Source: Streptosporangiaceae bacterium (GTDB taxonomy: Bacteria > Actinomycetota > Actinomycetes > Streptosporangiales > Streptosporangiaceae). Taken from it: a DNA stretch of 7,016 bases. The position numbers were made by a program, and so were the translations under genes. This document shows positions 1 to 5,230 of this stretch, one piece after another. The notes beneath the pieces are model-generated. The model worked only from the letters and a program-made list of their open reading frames with translations. It ran no database searches and was not told the origin of the DNA. Numbering within the stretch: position 1 is the stretch's first letter; the number at the start of each line of letters is the position of its first letter. The DNA is taken from the NCBI GenBank assembly GCA_030041195.1, contig JASHOI010000540.1, positions 1-7,016 on the forward strand, written 5' to 3'.

Positions 1-151
1 CCCGCGCGGCCGTGACCAGCAACGACGCGTCGCCCAACGCGACGTCGGCGACCACCTCGTCCAGGCGCGCCGGGTTGGTGGACGAGAATCGCCCGGCCGG
101 AGCGCCCTGCGCCGGGCTGCCGCCGATCACGGCGGAAACGGTGTGAGCCAT
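1..151 (-). CDS. Aldehyde dehydrogenase, N-terminal fragment (probable partner of lat)
   Basis: Only the first 50 codons are present; the gene runs off the left edge. The ATG at 149-151 is preceded by AAGGA (160-164) at an 8-base spacing, so the start is well supported. The peptide begins MAHTVSAVIGGSPA and continues with a stretch containing STNPARLDEVVADVALGD, which resembles the N-terminal strand and first helix of NAD(P)-dependent aldehyde dehydrogenases (the NPA-x-x-D-x-V pattern). The catalytic Cys and Glu lie outside the window. It starts 40 bases after the lat stop on the same strand, so co-transcription is likely. Inference: it oxidises the lat product, aminoadipate semialdehyde/piperideine-6-carboxylate, to alpha-aminoadipate, as Pcd does in cephamycin producers. 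A general aldehyde dehydrogenase of another specificity cannot be excluded from 50 residues. Confidence 0.72.
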   Translation of the reverse strand, partial: MAHTVSAVIGGSPAQGAPAGRFSSTNPARLDEVVADVALGDASLLVTAAR

Positions 152-191
152 CTGCGGCGTCCTTACATCTGCTCGTCAGTTCGTAGTCAGG

Positions 192-1532
192 CTACGCAAG
201 CGCCTCGAGGACCCGGTCGAGCGCGGCCAGGCCGAACGCGAGGTCGTCCTCGGTGACGTCCAGGGCCGGCCGGAACCGTATCGTCTGCTCGCCGCACGGC
301 AGCACGACGACGCGCTCCTCGAGCAGCAGCCGCACCGCGGTGTCCCTGGCGGGCTTGCTCGGCAGGTCGAACGCGCACATGAGCCCGCGGCCGCGGACGT
401 TCGATGCCAGCGCCGCGTGGCGTTCCGCGAGCGCCCTGAGCTCGCCGAGCAGCCAGTTTCCCGCCTTGGCGGCGTGGTCGATCAGCCCGTCCCGCTCGAT
501 GATCTCCAGCAGCCGCCGGGACCGGACCATGTCGGCGAGGCCGCCGCCCCAGGTCGAGTTGATCCGGCTGGAGACCGAGAAGACGTTGTCGCCGACCTCG
601 TCGACGCGCCGGCCGGCCATGATCCCGCCGAGCTGCACCTTCTTGGCGAACGCGACGACGTCCGGCTGCAGGCCAAGCTGCTGGTAGCACCATGCGGTGC
701 CGGTCAGGCCGACCCCGGTCTGCACCTCGTCGAGCACGAACAGCGCGTCGTAGGTGTGGCACATCTCCTGCATCGCCCGCAGGAATTCCGGGCGCATGTG
801 GTTGTCCCCGCCCTCGCCCTGGATGGGCTCGGCGAGGAAGCACGCGATGTCGTGCGGCTCGGCCTCGAACGCCGCCCTGGCCTGGGCGAGAGCCCGCGCC
901 TCGGCCTGTTTGGTGTCGTCGAGGTACGCGTCGGCCGGGAACCTCACCGCGGGCACGTCGATCCTCGGCCAGTCGAACTTCGGGAACCGGTCGGTCTTGA
1001 CCGGCTCGGTGTTGGTCAGCGACAGCGTGTACCCGGACCGGCCGTGGAAAGCGCGGGTCAGGTGCAGCACCTTCCCGCCGAGCCGGGGCGGCCGGCCCGC
1101 CGCCTCGTTGCGCCGGCTCTTCCAGTCGAACGCCGTCTTCAGCGCGTTCTCGACCGCGAGCGCGCCGCCCTCGACAAAGAACAGGTGCGGCAGCGCCGGG
1201 TCCCCGAGCACCCGCGCGAAGGTCTCGACGAACTGCGCGTAGTGCGTGGTGAACATGTCCGGGTTCGCCGGCTTGTTGGCCGCCGCCTCGGCGAGCACGG
1301 CCATGAACTCCGGGTCATCAGCAAGGCCGTGCGGGTTCGAGCCGAGCGGCGCTGACGCGAAGAACGTGTAGAGGTCCAGGTACTCCTCGCCGGACCGCGC
1401 GTCAACGATCCAGGAGCCGTGGCTGGCCCTGGTGTCGTAGATGAGCTTGTAGCCGTCGTCGAGCACGTGCCGGCCGAGGACCTTGTGCACCTGCTGCGGC
1501 CCGATCGCGCCGTCGCCGAAGATCGAGTCCAC
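192..1532 (-). CDS. lat: L-lysine 6-aminotransferase (lysine epsilon-aminotransferase)
   Basis: A PLP-dependent class III (fold type I) aminotransferase that moves the epsilon-amino group of L-lysine to 2-oxoglutarate, giving aminoadipate semialdehyde (cyclising to piperideine-6-carboxylate) and glutamate in the cytoplasm. Family marks, numbered from the GTG start: VLGRHVLDDG (18-27), YTFFASAPLGSNP (55-67), LAEPIQGEGGDNH (233-245), the cofactor Asp in DEVQTGVG (D268), the probable Schiff-base lysine K297 in AFAKKVQLGG, NSTWGG (325-330) and RGRGLMCAF (380-388). These fit LAT rather than a generic omega-transaminase. The frame stays open to an ATG at 1601, but GTG 1530-1532 has a perfect AGGAGG (1540-1545) 7 bases upstream and gives 446 residues, close to the roughly 450 usual for LAT. 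The aldehyde dehydrogenase follows. No Lrp gene lies alongside, although a possible Lrp-type site precedes it. Confidence 0.9.
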   Translation of the reverse strand: MDSIFGDGAIGPQQVHKVLGRHVLDDGYKLIYDTRASHGSWIVDARSGEEYLDLYTFFASAPLGSNPHGLADDPEFMAVLAEAAANKPANPDMFTTHYAQFVETFARVLGDPALPHLFFVEGGALAVENALKTAFDWKSRRNEAAGRPPRLGGKVLHLTRAFHGRSGYTLSLTNTEPVKTDRFPKFDWPRIDVPAVRFPADAYLDDTKQAEARALAQARAAFEAEPHDIACFLAEPIQGEGGDNHMRPEFLRAMQEMCHTYDALFVLDEVQTGVGLTGTAWCYQQLGLQPDVVAFAKKVQLGGIMAGRRVDEVGDNVFSVSSRINSTWGGGLADMVRSRRLLEIIERDGLIDHAAKAGNWLLGELRALAERHAALASNVRGRGLMCAFDLPSKPARDTAVRLLLEERVVVLPCGEQTIRFRPALDVTEDDLAFGLAALDRVLEALA

Positions 1533-1539
1533 CGGAAGT

Positions 1540-1545
1540 CCTCCT
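1540..1545 (-). promoter_or_regulatory. Shine-Dalgarno site that fixes the GTG start of lat
   Basis: On the minus strand this reads AGGAGG, 7 bases before GTG 1530-1532. It lies inside the longer open frame that begins at ATG 1601. The extra 23 residues of that longer version (starting MCGLIAVMLENIL) have no comparable ribosome site and no resemblance to LAT that I recognise, so GTG is preferred. Confidence 0.85.
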
Positions 1546-1559
1546 GTCGCCACAGCCGT

Positions 1560-1574
1560 CAAAAGAATATTCTC
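1560..1574 (-). promoter_or_regulatory. AT-rich palindrome upstream of lat, possible Lrp/AsnC-type operator
   Basis: The minus strand reads GAGAATATTCTTTTG and holds a perfect 10-bp palindrome AGAATATTCT (1564-1573), the most AT-rich point in a very GC-rich neighbourhood. By eye it matches 12 of 15 positions of the E. coli Lrp consensus YAGHAWATTWTDCTR. It is centred about 36 bases before the lat GTG. In Mycobacterium, lat sits beside an Lrp-family regulator gene, which makes such a site plausible here. TATTCT within it could instead be the -10 of the lat promoter; I see no convincing -35. Both readings are inference. Confidence 0.35.
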
Positions 1575-1607
1575 CAGCATAACGGCGATGAGGCCGCACA
1601 TCGTGTG

Positions 1608-1644
1608 CCCGGGCGAACGGCTCCAATCACGCCGTCCGCCCGGG
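1608..1644 (-). repeat. Strong inverted repeat (14-bp stem, 9-nt loop) upstream of lat
   Basis: Arms 1608-1621 (cccgggcgaacggc) and 1631-1644 (gccgtccgcccggg) pair at 13 of 14 positions around loop 1622-1630. The one mismatch (A1616/C1636) becomes a G-U pair in RNA read from the minus strand, so the stem would be complete in a leftward transcript. There is no T-tract. It could end read-through from the transglycosylase gene, shield the lat promoter, or form part of a structured leader. Confidence 0.6.
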
Positions 1645-1652
1645 GGCGTGGC

Positions 1653-1688
1653 CCGTGCCCGGCCACCAACGGAGCTGGCCGGGCACGG
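1653..1688. repeat. Perfect 13-bp inverted repeat, 10-nt loop
   Basis: Arms 1653-1665 (ccgtgcccggcca) and 1676-1688 (tggccgggcacgg) are exact reverse complements around loop 1666-1675. It lies 8 bases from the preceding hairpin and in the same gap between genes. It fits a terminator-like hairpin without a U-tract, which is common in actinobacteria, or a structured RNA element. Confidence 0.6.
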
Positions 1689-1700
1689 ACCTCGCCGCCG

Positions 1701-1781
1701 ACTGGTGCCAGCGAGCCGGTCCCGCCGACTCGTGCCAGCGAGCCGGTCCCGCCGACTCGTGCCGGCGAGCCGGTCCCGCCG
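1701..1781. repeat. Three tandem copies of a 27-bp unit
   Basis: Units at 1701-1727, 1728-1754 and 1755-1781 are contiguous and nearly identical: copies 1 and 2 differ at one base (ACTGG versus ACTCG), and copies 2 and 3 at one base (GCCAGC versus GCCGGC). Each contains the core GCGAGCCGGTCCCGCCG. Units 2 and 3 also hold CTCG-N6-CGAG, a small internal stem. The length is a multiple of three, so any reading frame repeats as nonapeptides, but no ribosome site, domain or conserved product supports translation. Copy number could vary between strains. Confidence 0.85.
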
Positions 1782-1791
1782 CCGCGGGTGC

Positions 1792-1816
1792 GCGCCGGCG
1801 CCCTCGGCGCCGGCGC
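1792..1816 (-). terminator. Probable hairpin terminator after the transglycosylase gene
   Basis: A perfect 11-bp stem, gcgccggcgcc (1792-1802) with ggcgccggcgc (1806-1816), closes a 3-nt loop ctc. The stem is entirely G/C and so very stable, but no T-tract follows on either strand. It lies about 120 bases after the stop codon of the leftward transglycosylase gene. More GGCGCC palindromes continue to about 1826, so alternative pairings are possible. Confidence 0.5.
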
Positions 1817-1849
1817 CGTCGGCGCCGCCGCCGCCGCGCCCGCAATGTG

Positions 1850-1897
1850 GTGGTGGGTCCCACGCTGTTCCTCTAACAACCTCGCGGGACCCATCAC
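1850..1897. repeat. Two-tier inverted repeat downstream of the transglycosylase gene
   Basis: Outer arms 1850-1861 and 1886-1897 pair at 11 of 12 positions, with a perfect core TGGGTCCC (1854-1861) / GGGACCCA (1886-1893). The odd position (G1853/T1894) is a G-U pair in plus-strand RNA. Inside the 24-nt interval a second short helix, TGTT (1866-1869) / AACA (1875-1878), closes a 5-nt loop. It begins about 40 bases beyond the stop of the leftward gene. It could be a 3'-end processing or termination structure or a protein site; no known RNA family is recognised. Confidence 0.45.
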
Positions 1898-1938
1898 ACC
1901 GTTCGCCCTGGCCCGGCGGCGAAGGGAGGACTGGCCGG

Positions 1939-2523
1939 TCAGTACCAGCCGTCGGCGACCTCGTGCTCCCAGGCGGCGCGCGGTGAGCCGTAGGCCGCGC
2001 TGATGTAACCGAGGCCCCAGCGGATCTGCGTGGTCGCGTCGGTCTGCCAGTCCGGGCCGGCCGAAGACATCTTGGAGCCCGGGACGGCCTGCGGTATTCC
2101 GTACGCTCCCGTCGACGGATTTTCCGCGGACACGCTCCAGCCGCTCTCGGCCTCCCACAGCAGGTCGAGGTACTTGAACTGGCGCGAGGTCCAGCCGAAG
2201 GAGCTGAGCATCTTCTTCGCGATCTGCTGCGGCGTCTGCTGGACGGGCGGGGCGTCAGCGGCCGGGGTCAGCGCGCTGGCAACGCTCAGCTGGCGCAGCG
2301 CCGCCGTGGTGCCTGCCGGGCCAGCGGAGCCAGCCGCCAAGGACCGGGCCGAGGGGCCGGCCAGAGCCGATGGCGCCGCGAGCACCGCGATCAGGGCTGC
2401 CACGGCAAGAGCCGAAGCCGCGATAACGGCGACAAGCTTCCCGGTTTTCGGGCTGCAGGAAATGGTGGTGGACAACGTGAGCCTTAATTTGGGCGCGCGA
2501 GGGCGCGCTTGGCTTCCACCCAT
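1939..2523 (-). CDS. Secreted transglycosylase-like protein, aggregation-promoting-factor-type C-terminal domain
   Basis: A 194-residue exported protein. A basic N-region (R/K to residue 29) is followed by a hydrophobic Ala-rich segment (about 30-50) and a likely signal-peptidase site near AAPSALAG (49-56). A low-complexity Ala/Pro linker leads to a compact C-terminal domain (about 98-194) with FGWTSRQFKYLDLLWEAES, the probable catalytic Glu E126 in ESGW, NPSTGAYGIPQA (135-146) and a final GWY. This is the small lysozyme-like domain of actinobacterial cell-wall hydrolases that cut peptidoglycan glycan strands; activity is inferred from the fold family. The start is uncertain: ATG 2521-2523 has only a weak ribosome site buried in a hairpin, whereas TTG 2473-2475 (residue 17) has AAGG six bases upstream and would give a shorter, more typical signal peptide. 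It appears monocistronic. Confidence 0.8.
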   Translation of the reverse strand: MGGSQARPRAPKLRLTLSTTISCSPKTGKLVAVIAASALAVAALIAVLAAPSALAGPSARSLAAGSAGPAGTTAALRQLSVASALTPAADAPPVQQTPQQIAKKMLSSFGWTSRQFKYLDLLWEAESGWSVSAENPSTGAYGIPQAVPGSKMSSAGPDWQTDATTQIRWGLGYISAAYGSPRAAWEHEVADGWY

Positions 2524-2528
2524 GGCGC

Positions 2529-2554
2529 CTGCCCTGCGAATGACAGCAGGGCAG
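2529..2554 (-). promoter_or_regulatory. Perfect 9-bp hairpin directly upstream of the transglycosylase ATG
   Basis: On the minus strand CTGCCCTGC (2554-2546) pairs exactly with GCAGGGCAG (2537-2529) around an 8-nt loop, ending 5 bases before ATG 2521-2523. The only purine-rich ribosome site available to that ATG is in the 3' arm. If the ATG is used, the hairpin would mask its ribosome site. If TTG 2475 is used, the hairpin is a leader element or a late terminator for the aminotransferase operon upstream. Confidence 0.5.
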
Positions 2555-2589
2555 CGGCGTGCGGATATGACGCGGGGTCAGGGCGTCGT

Positions 2590-2649
2590 CGATTACATAA
2601 AGCAATCAATCGCACACGCTGGGTGCTGTTGTGCGCACTACTCTGCACC
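2590..2649 (-). promoter_or_regulatory. Probable promoter/operator zone of the transglycosylase gene
   Basis: The 197-base gap before the gene is clearly less GC-rich than the rest of the window. It contains an inverted repeat CGATT (2590-2594) / AATCG (2608-2612) flanking an AT-rich core, and an imperfect nested repeat: GGTGC (2622-2626), palindrome GTGCGCAC (2631-2638), GCACC (2645-2649). A 10-bp palindrome AAGCCGGCTT lies just beyond at 2651-2660. TATGTA on the minus strand within the AT-rich core could be a -10 element, but I find no good -35. No c-di-AMP (ydaO) riboswitch core is recognisable. Confidence 0.3.
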
Positions 2650-2720
2650 AAAGCCGGCTTACCGCGGGTGAGAAACGCCGTAGTCGCATTTGCTTCAGGA
2701 ATCGAACAGAGCAGCGGCCC

Positions 2721-4013
2721 TTAATCCACTGCGTCGCTGGCGATGGCGTCGAACGCGGCGGCGAAGGTGTCGGCGATCTGGTCGATCTCGGCCTCGGAGA
2801 TCGTGAACGGCGGAGAGATCTGCAGCGCGACGCCGCGAAGCAGCCGCGTGATCACGCCCCGCTCACGGATCTCGGTCACCAGCCGGGCCCCGATGCCGGG
2901 ATCGGCGGCGCGGGCGTCCTCGGCGATCTCGACAGCGGCGAGCAGGCCGGTGCCCGCGCGCACCTGGCCGACCAGGCGGTGCGCGGCCAGCGGCCTGATC
3001 TTCTCCGCGAGGACCGGCTCGAGCTCGGCAACGCGCCCGATCAGCCCCTCGCGCTCCACGATGTCCAGGTTGGCCAGGCCGACCGCGCACGCGGTGGGGT
3101 GACCCTCGTAGGTGTAGCCGTGCCGGAACACCTCGGTCGACCCCTCGCGCCAGAACGGCTCCGCGACCCGGGGGCCGACGATGACCACGCCGAGCGGCGC
3201 GTAGCCCGAGGTCAGCCCCTTGGCCCCGGTGATCATGTCGGGATCGAGCGCGAACCGGGTGCTGCCGAACCAGGCGCCGAGCCTGCCGAACCCGGTGATC
3301 ACCTCGTCGGCCACGAACAGCACGTCGTTGCGGCGGCAGATCTCCCGCACCTGCTCCAGGTATCCATCCGGCGGCGGGTACACGCCGCCGGCGCCGATCA
3401 CCGGCTCGCAGAAGAACGCGGCGATGCGCTCGGCACCCACCTGCTCGATGAGCTTCTCCAACGCGGACGCGTCGTCCCACGGCACGCGCTCGACCAGCGA
3501 GACCAGCGTCCCGTACGGCTCGGTGTTGGCCGGGATCCCGCCGAGCGACGTGCCGTAGGCGTTCATCCCGTGATAGGCGTGCGACCGGGAGACGATCACC
3601 TGCTTGTCCGGCTGGCCCACCGCGCGCCAGTAGGCACGGGCGAGTTTCCCCGCCGTGTCGATCGCGTCGGATCCGCCGCCCGGCGTGAAGAACACCTTGG
3701 CGTCACCGAGCGGCGCGATCTGCGCCACCCGCCGGGCCAGCGCCTCGGCCGGCGGGTTGGAGAACGGCTCGAAGGTCTGGTAGACGGCGAGCTTGCGCAT
3801 CTGCGCGGCGGCGGCGTCGGCGAGCTCCGTCCGGCCGTGCCCGACATTGGCGTACCACAGGCTGGCGATCGCATCCAGGTAGCGGCGGCCCTCGGTGTCG
3901 ACGACCGTGACCCCCTCGCCTCCCTCGATCACGACCGGCCGGAGGCTGGCCATGTTCGCGAAGCCGTTCCAGAAGACGGGCCGACCTGCGCCGTCGCCGG
4001 TTCCTGTGGCCAT
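2721..4013 (-). CDS. Class III omega-aminotransferase (PLP-dependent)
   Basis: A 430-residue fold type I aminotransferase, full length for its class. Motifs in order: PGGGSDAIDTAGKLAR (111-126, cofactor-phosphate loop), YHG (147-149), CEPVIGAGG (202-210), the Asp that contacts the pyridine nitrogen in DEVITGFGR (D236), the Schiff-base Lys K265 in ITGAKGLTSGYAPLG, and TYEGHPTACA (301-310), where T301 should reach the phosphate of the partner subunit. The pattern is that of beta-alanine/putrescine/omega-amino-acid:pyruvate transaminases; amine donor and acceptor cannot be told from sequence. ATG 4011-4013 follows a purine-rich AAGGGAAGG (4018-4026). It starts 60 bases after the amidase stop on the same strand, so an amidase-aminotransferase operon is likely. 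It is clearly distinct from the lysine aminotransferase in this window. Confidence 0.88.
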   Translation of the reverse strand: MATGTGDGAGRPVFWNGFANMASLRPVVIEGGEGVTVVDTEGRRYLDAIASLWYANVGHGRTELADAAAAQMRKLAVYQTFEPFSNPPAEALARRVAQIAPLGDAKVFFTPGGGSDAIDTAGKLARAYWRAVGQPDKQVIVSRSHAYHGMNAYGTSLGGIPANTEPYGTLVSLVERVPWDDASALEKLIEQVGAERIAAFFCEPVIGAGGVYPPPDGYLEQVREICRRNDVLFVADEVITGFGRLGAWFGSTRFALDPDMITGAKGLTSGYAPLGVVIVGPRVAEPFWREGSTEVFRHGYTYEGHPTACAVGLANLDIVEREGLIGRVAELEPVLAEKIRPLAAHRLVGQVRAGTGLLAAVEIAEDARAADPGIGARLVTEIRERGVITRLLRGVALQISPPFTISEAEIDQIADTFAAAFDAIASDAVD

Positions 4014-4073
4014 TTGACCTTCCCTTCCGACCTGGGATTTGCCGTCAACTCCCGGATAACGTTCTGACCGCGC

Positions 4074-5087
4074 TCAGCCGCGGTAGGCGCGCGCCACCTC
4101 GCTGAGCCGCTGGTGCGCGCCGCGCATGACCGCGCCGCCGCCGAGCCAGTCCTTGCGCACCTTCGCCACGGACGTGTAGTTCGTGTCGCACACGTTCGCC
4201 AGCGGCGCCTCCACCGCCTGCGTGATGAACTGGTACGCGTCCAGCACCGACAGCCCCCAGTCCTGCGCGACCCAGTGCACCAGGTCGGCCTGCGCGATCC
4301 GGAACGCGTCCTCGAGCGGCCTGGCCGAGCCGGCCGACATGATGTGGGTGTCGGACTCCAGCCGGGGCCACGGCGTGACCAGGCCCTTGAGCAGGTCGAC
4401 GGTCAGGACCGTGTTCATCGCGCACTCCACGGCCACGCCACAGGTCTCGCCCTCACCCTGGCGGGCGTGCCCATCGCCGATCGACAGCAGCCCGCCCGGC
4501 ACGTTAACGCCCAGGTAGCAGGTGACGCCGGCGCGCATCTCCGGCGTGTCCATGTTCCCGCCGAACGCGTCGGGCACCAGCGCCGACCTGACCTCGAGGT
4601 TGGCCGGTGCCACGCCGATCGTGCCGTGCATCGGGCTCATCGGCAGCTCGGCGGTGAAGTCGCTGTCCGCGGCCGAGAACCGGCAGCTGCGCCGGGCGCG
4701 GTCGAGCTCCCAGATCCACACGACCTCGGGCAGCGGATCCTGCAGCGTCGCGGTGAGATGCGTGGAGGTCAGCGCGCCGAACAGCGGCACGGTCGTGGAC
4801 GCGGCCCAGTCCCGGCTCGGCTCGATCGACACGAAGTGCACCGCGAGGGTGTCACCGGGCTCCGCGCCCTCGACGTAGAACGGGCCGGTCTGCGGGTTCA
4901 GGAACGGGAACTCGCAGACCTGCGAGACCAGGTCGCCCTTGCCGCGAACCCGGCCGGCGAAGCAGTCCTCGGTCCAGAGCTCGAGCACCGTTCCCGGCGC
5001 GATGCGGGCGGCCGGGGCAGCACCGCCGAACGTCCACACGTACTGGTCGGCCTCGGGCCGGAACGACAACACCCGCGGGTCACTCAT
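4074..5087 (-). CDS. Acetamidase/formamidase family amidohydrolase
   Basis: A 337-residue cytoplasmic enzyme of the FmdA/AmdA family, which hydrolyses short amides such as formamide or acetamide to ammonia and the carboxylic acid. Features seen: an N-terminal beta-rich half with WTEDCFAG (38-45) and PGDTLAVHF (77-85), then MHGTIGVAP (154-162), FGGNMD (175-180), the strongly conserved GDGHARQGEGE (204-214) and VECAMNTVLTVDL (220-232). The His and acidic residues of these motifs are the expected active-site or metal region. The frame remains open to ATG 5219, but ATG 5085-5087 has a perfect GAGGAGG five bases upstream and gives MSDPRVLSFRPE, matching family length. The 44 extra residues would cover the divergent promoter. 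It leads the aminotransferase in a probable operon. Many members have unknown true substrates, so formamide or acetamide is inference. Confidence 0.87.
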   Translation of the reverse strand: MSDPRVLSFRPEADQYVWTFGGAAPAARIAPGTVLELWTEDCFAGRVRGKGDLVSQVCEFPFLNPQTGPFYVEGAEPGDTLAVHFVSIEPSRDWAASTTVPLFGALTSTHLTATLQDPLPEVVWIWELDRARRSCRFSAADSDFTAELPMSPMHGTIGVAPANLEVRSALVPDAFGGNMDTPEMRAGVTCYLGVNVPGGLLSIGDGHARQGEGETCGVAVECAMNTVLTVDLLKGLVTPWPRLESDTHIMSAGSARPLEDAFRIAQADLVHWVAQDWGLSVLDAYQFITQAVEAPLANVCDTNYTSVAKVRKDWLGGGAVMRGAHQRLSEVARAYRG

Positions 5088-5092
5088 TTCAG

Positions 5093-5099
5093 CCTCCTC
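5093..5099 (-). promoter_or_regulatory. Shine-Dalgarno site that fixes the amidase start
   Basis: The minus strand reads GAGGAGG, five bases before ATG 5085-5087. It decides for the 337-residue protein over the 381-residue reading from ATG 5219. Confidence 0.85.
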
Positions 5100-5217
5100 A
5101 GCCGCACAGGTCAACTCTGGCCTAAAGGGGTCCGGATCAACAATGCGACGGCTATGACCTGCTTCGGGGTCTGGCCGAGCCCACCAGCCCGGAGTAGCGT
5201 TCCAAGGCGAACCCGAC

Positions 5218-5224
5218 AAGGAGG
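5218..5224 (+). promoter_or_regulatory. Shine-Dalgarno site that fixes the TTG start of the S53 peptidase
   Basis: AAGGAGG lies six bases before TTG 5231-5233. The next residues, IKTSRFLTALG, form a proper signal-peptide N-region, which supports the rare TTG start. Confidence 0.85.
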
Positions 5225-5230
5225 TCGCAG

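Larger units (their letters stand above)
5088..5230. promoter_or_regulatory. Divergent promoter region between amidase and S53 peptidase
   Basis: The 143 bases separate two oppositely transcribed genes, so promoters for both must lie here or overlap the gene starts. I see no convincing -10/-35 pair for either; TAGCGT (5195-5200) is a weak -10 candidate on the plus strand. A separated inverted repeat CAGGTCA (5107-5113) / TGACCTG (5155-5161) could be half-sites for a regulator, but a 7-bp pair can occur by chance in this length. Confidence 0.5.

Noticed and set aside
1627..1876. Short frames on both strands across the tandem repeats
   Set aside because: No ribosome site, biased low-complexity composition, and the region is dominated by inverted repeats.
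1560..1938. CRISPR-like array or a transposon remnant
   Set aside because: The 27-bp units are directly adjacent with no spacers, and the inverted repeats are separate hairpins rather than the two ends of one element; no transposase or target duplication is seen.
1559..2158. Minus-strand frame crossing the repeat region and the end of the transglycosylase, giving VGGTGSLAR-type peptide repeats
   Set aside because: It overlaps a better gene in another frame, its start has no support, and the peptide repeats simply reflect the 27-bp DNA repeat.
2692..2706. GTTCGATTCC on the minus strand, like a tRNA T-loop or attachment-site core
   Set aside because: The flanking bases do not form the T-stem and no acceptor, D or anticodon arms are found, nor any integrase nearby.
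2524..2720. c-di-AMP (ydaO) riboswitch upstream of the transglycosylase
   Set aside because: Context and length fit, but I could not find the conserved core motifs in the minus-strand leader; a covariance-model scan would settle it.
2631..4067. A 478-codon open frame on the plus strand opposite the aminotransferase
   Set aside because: It mirrors a well-supported gene on the minus strand. Its protein is Arg/Gly/Asp/His-rich without any recognisable motif and has no ribosome site; long antisense frames are normal at this GC content.
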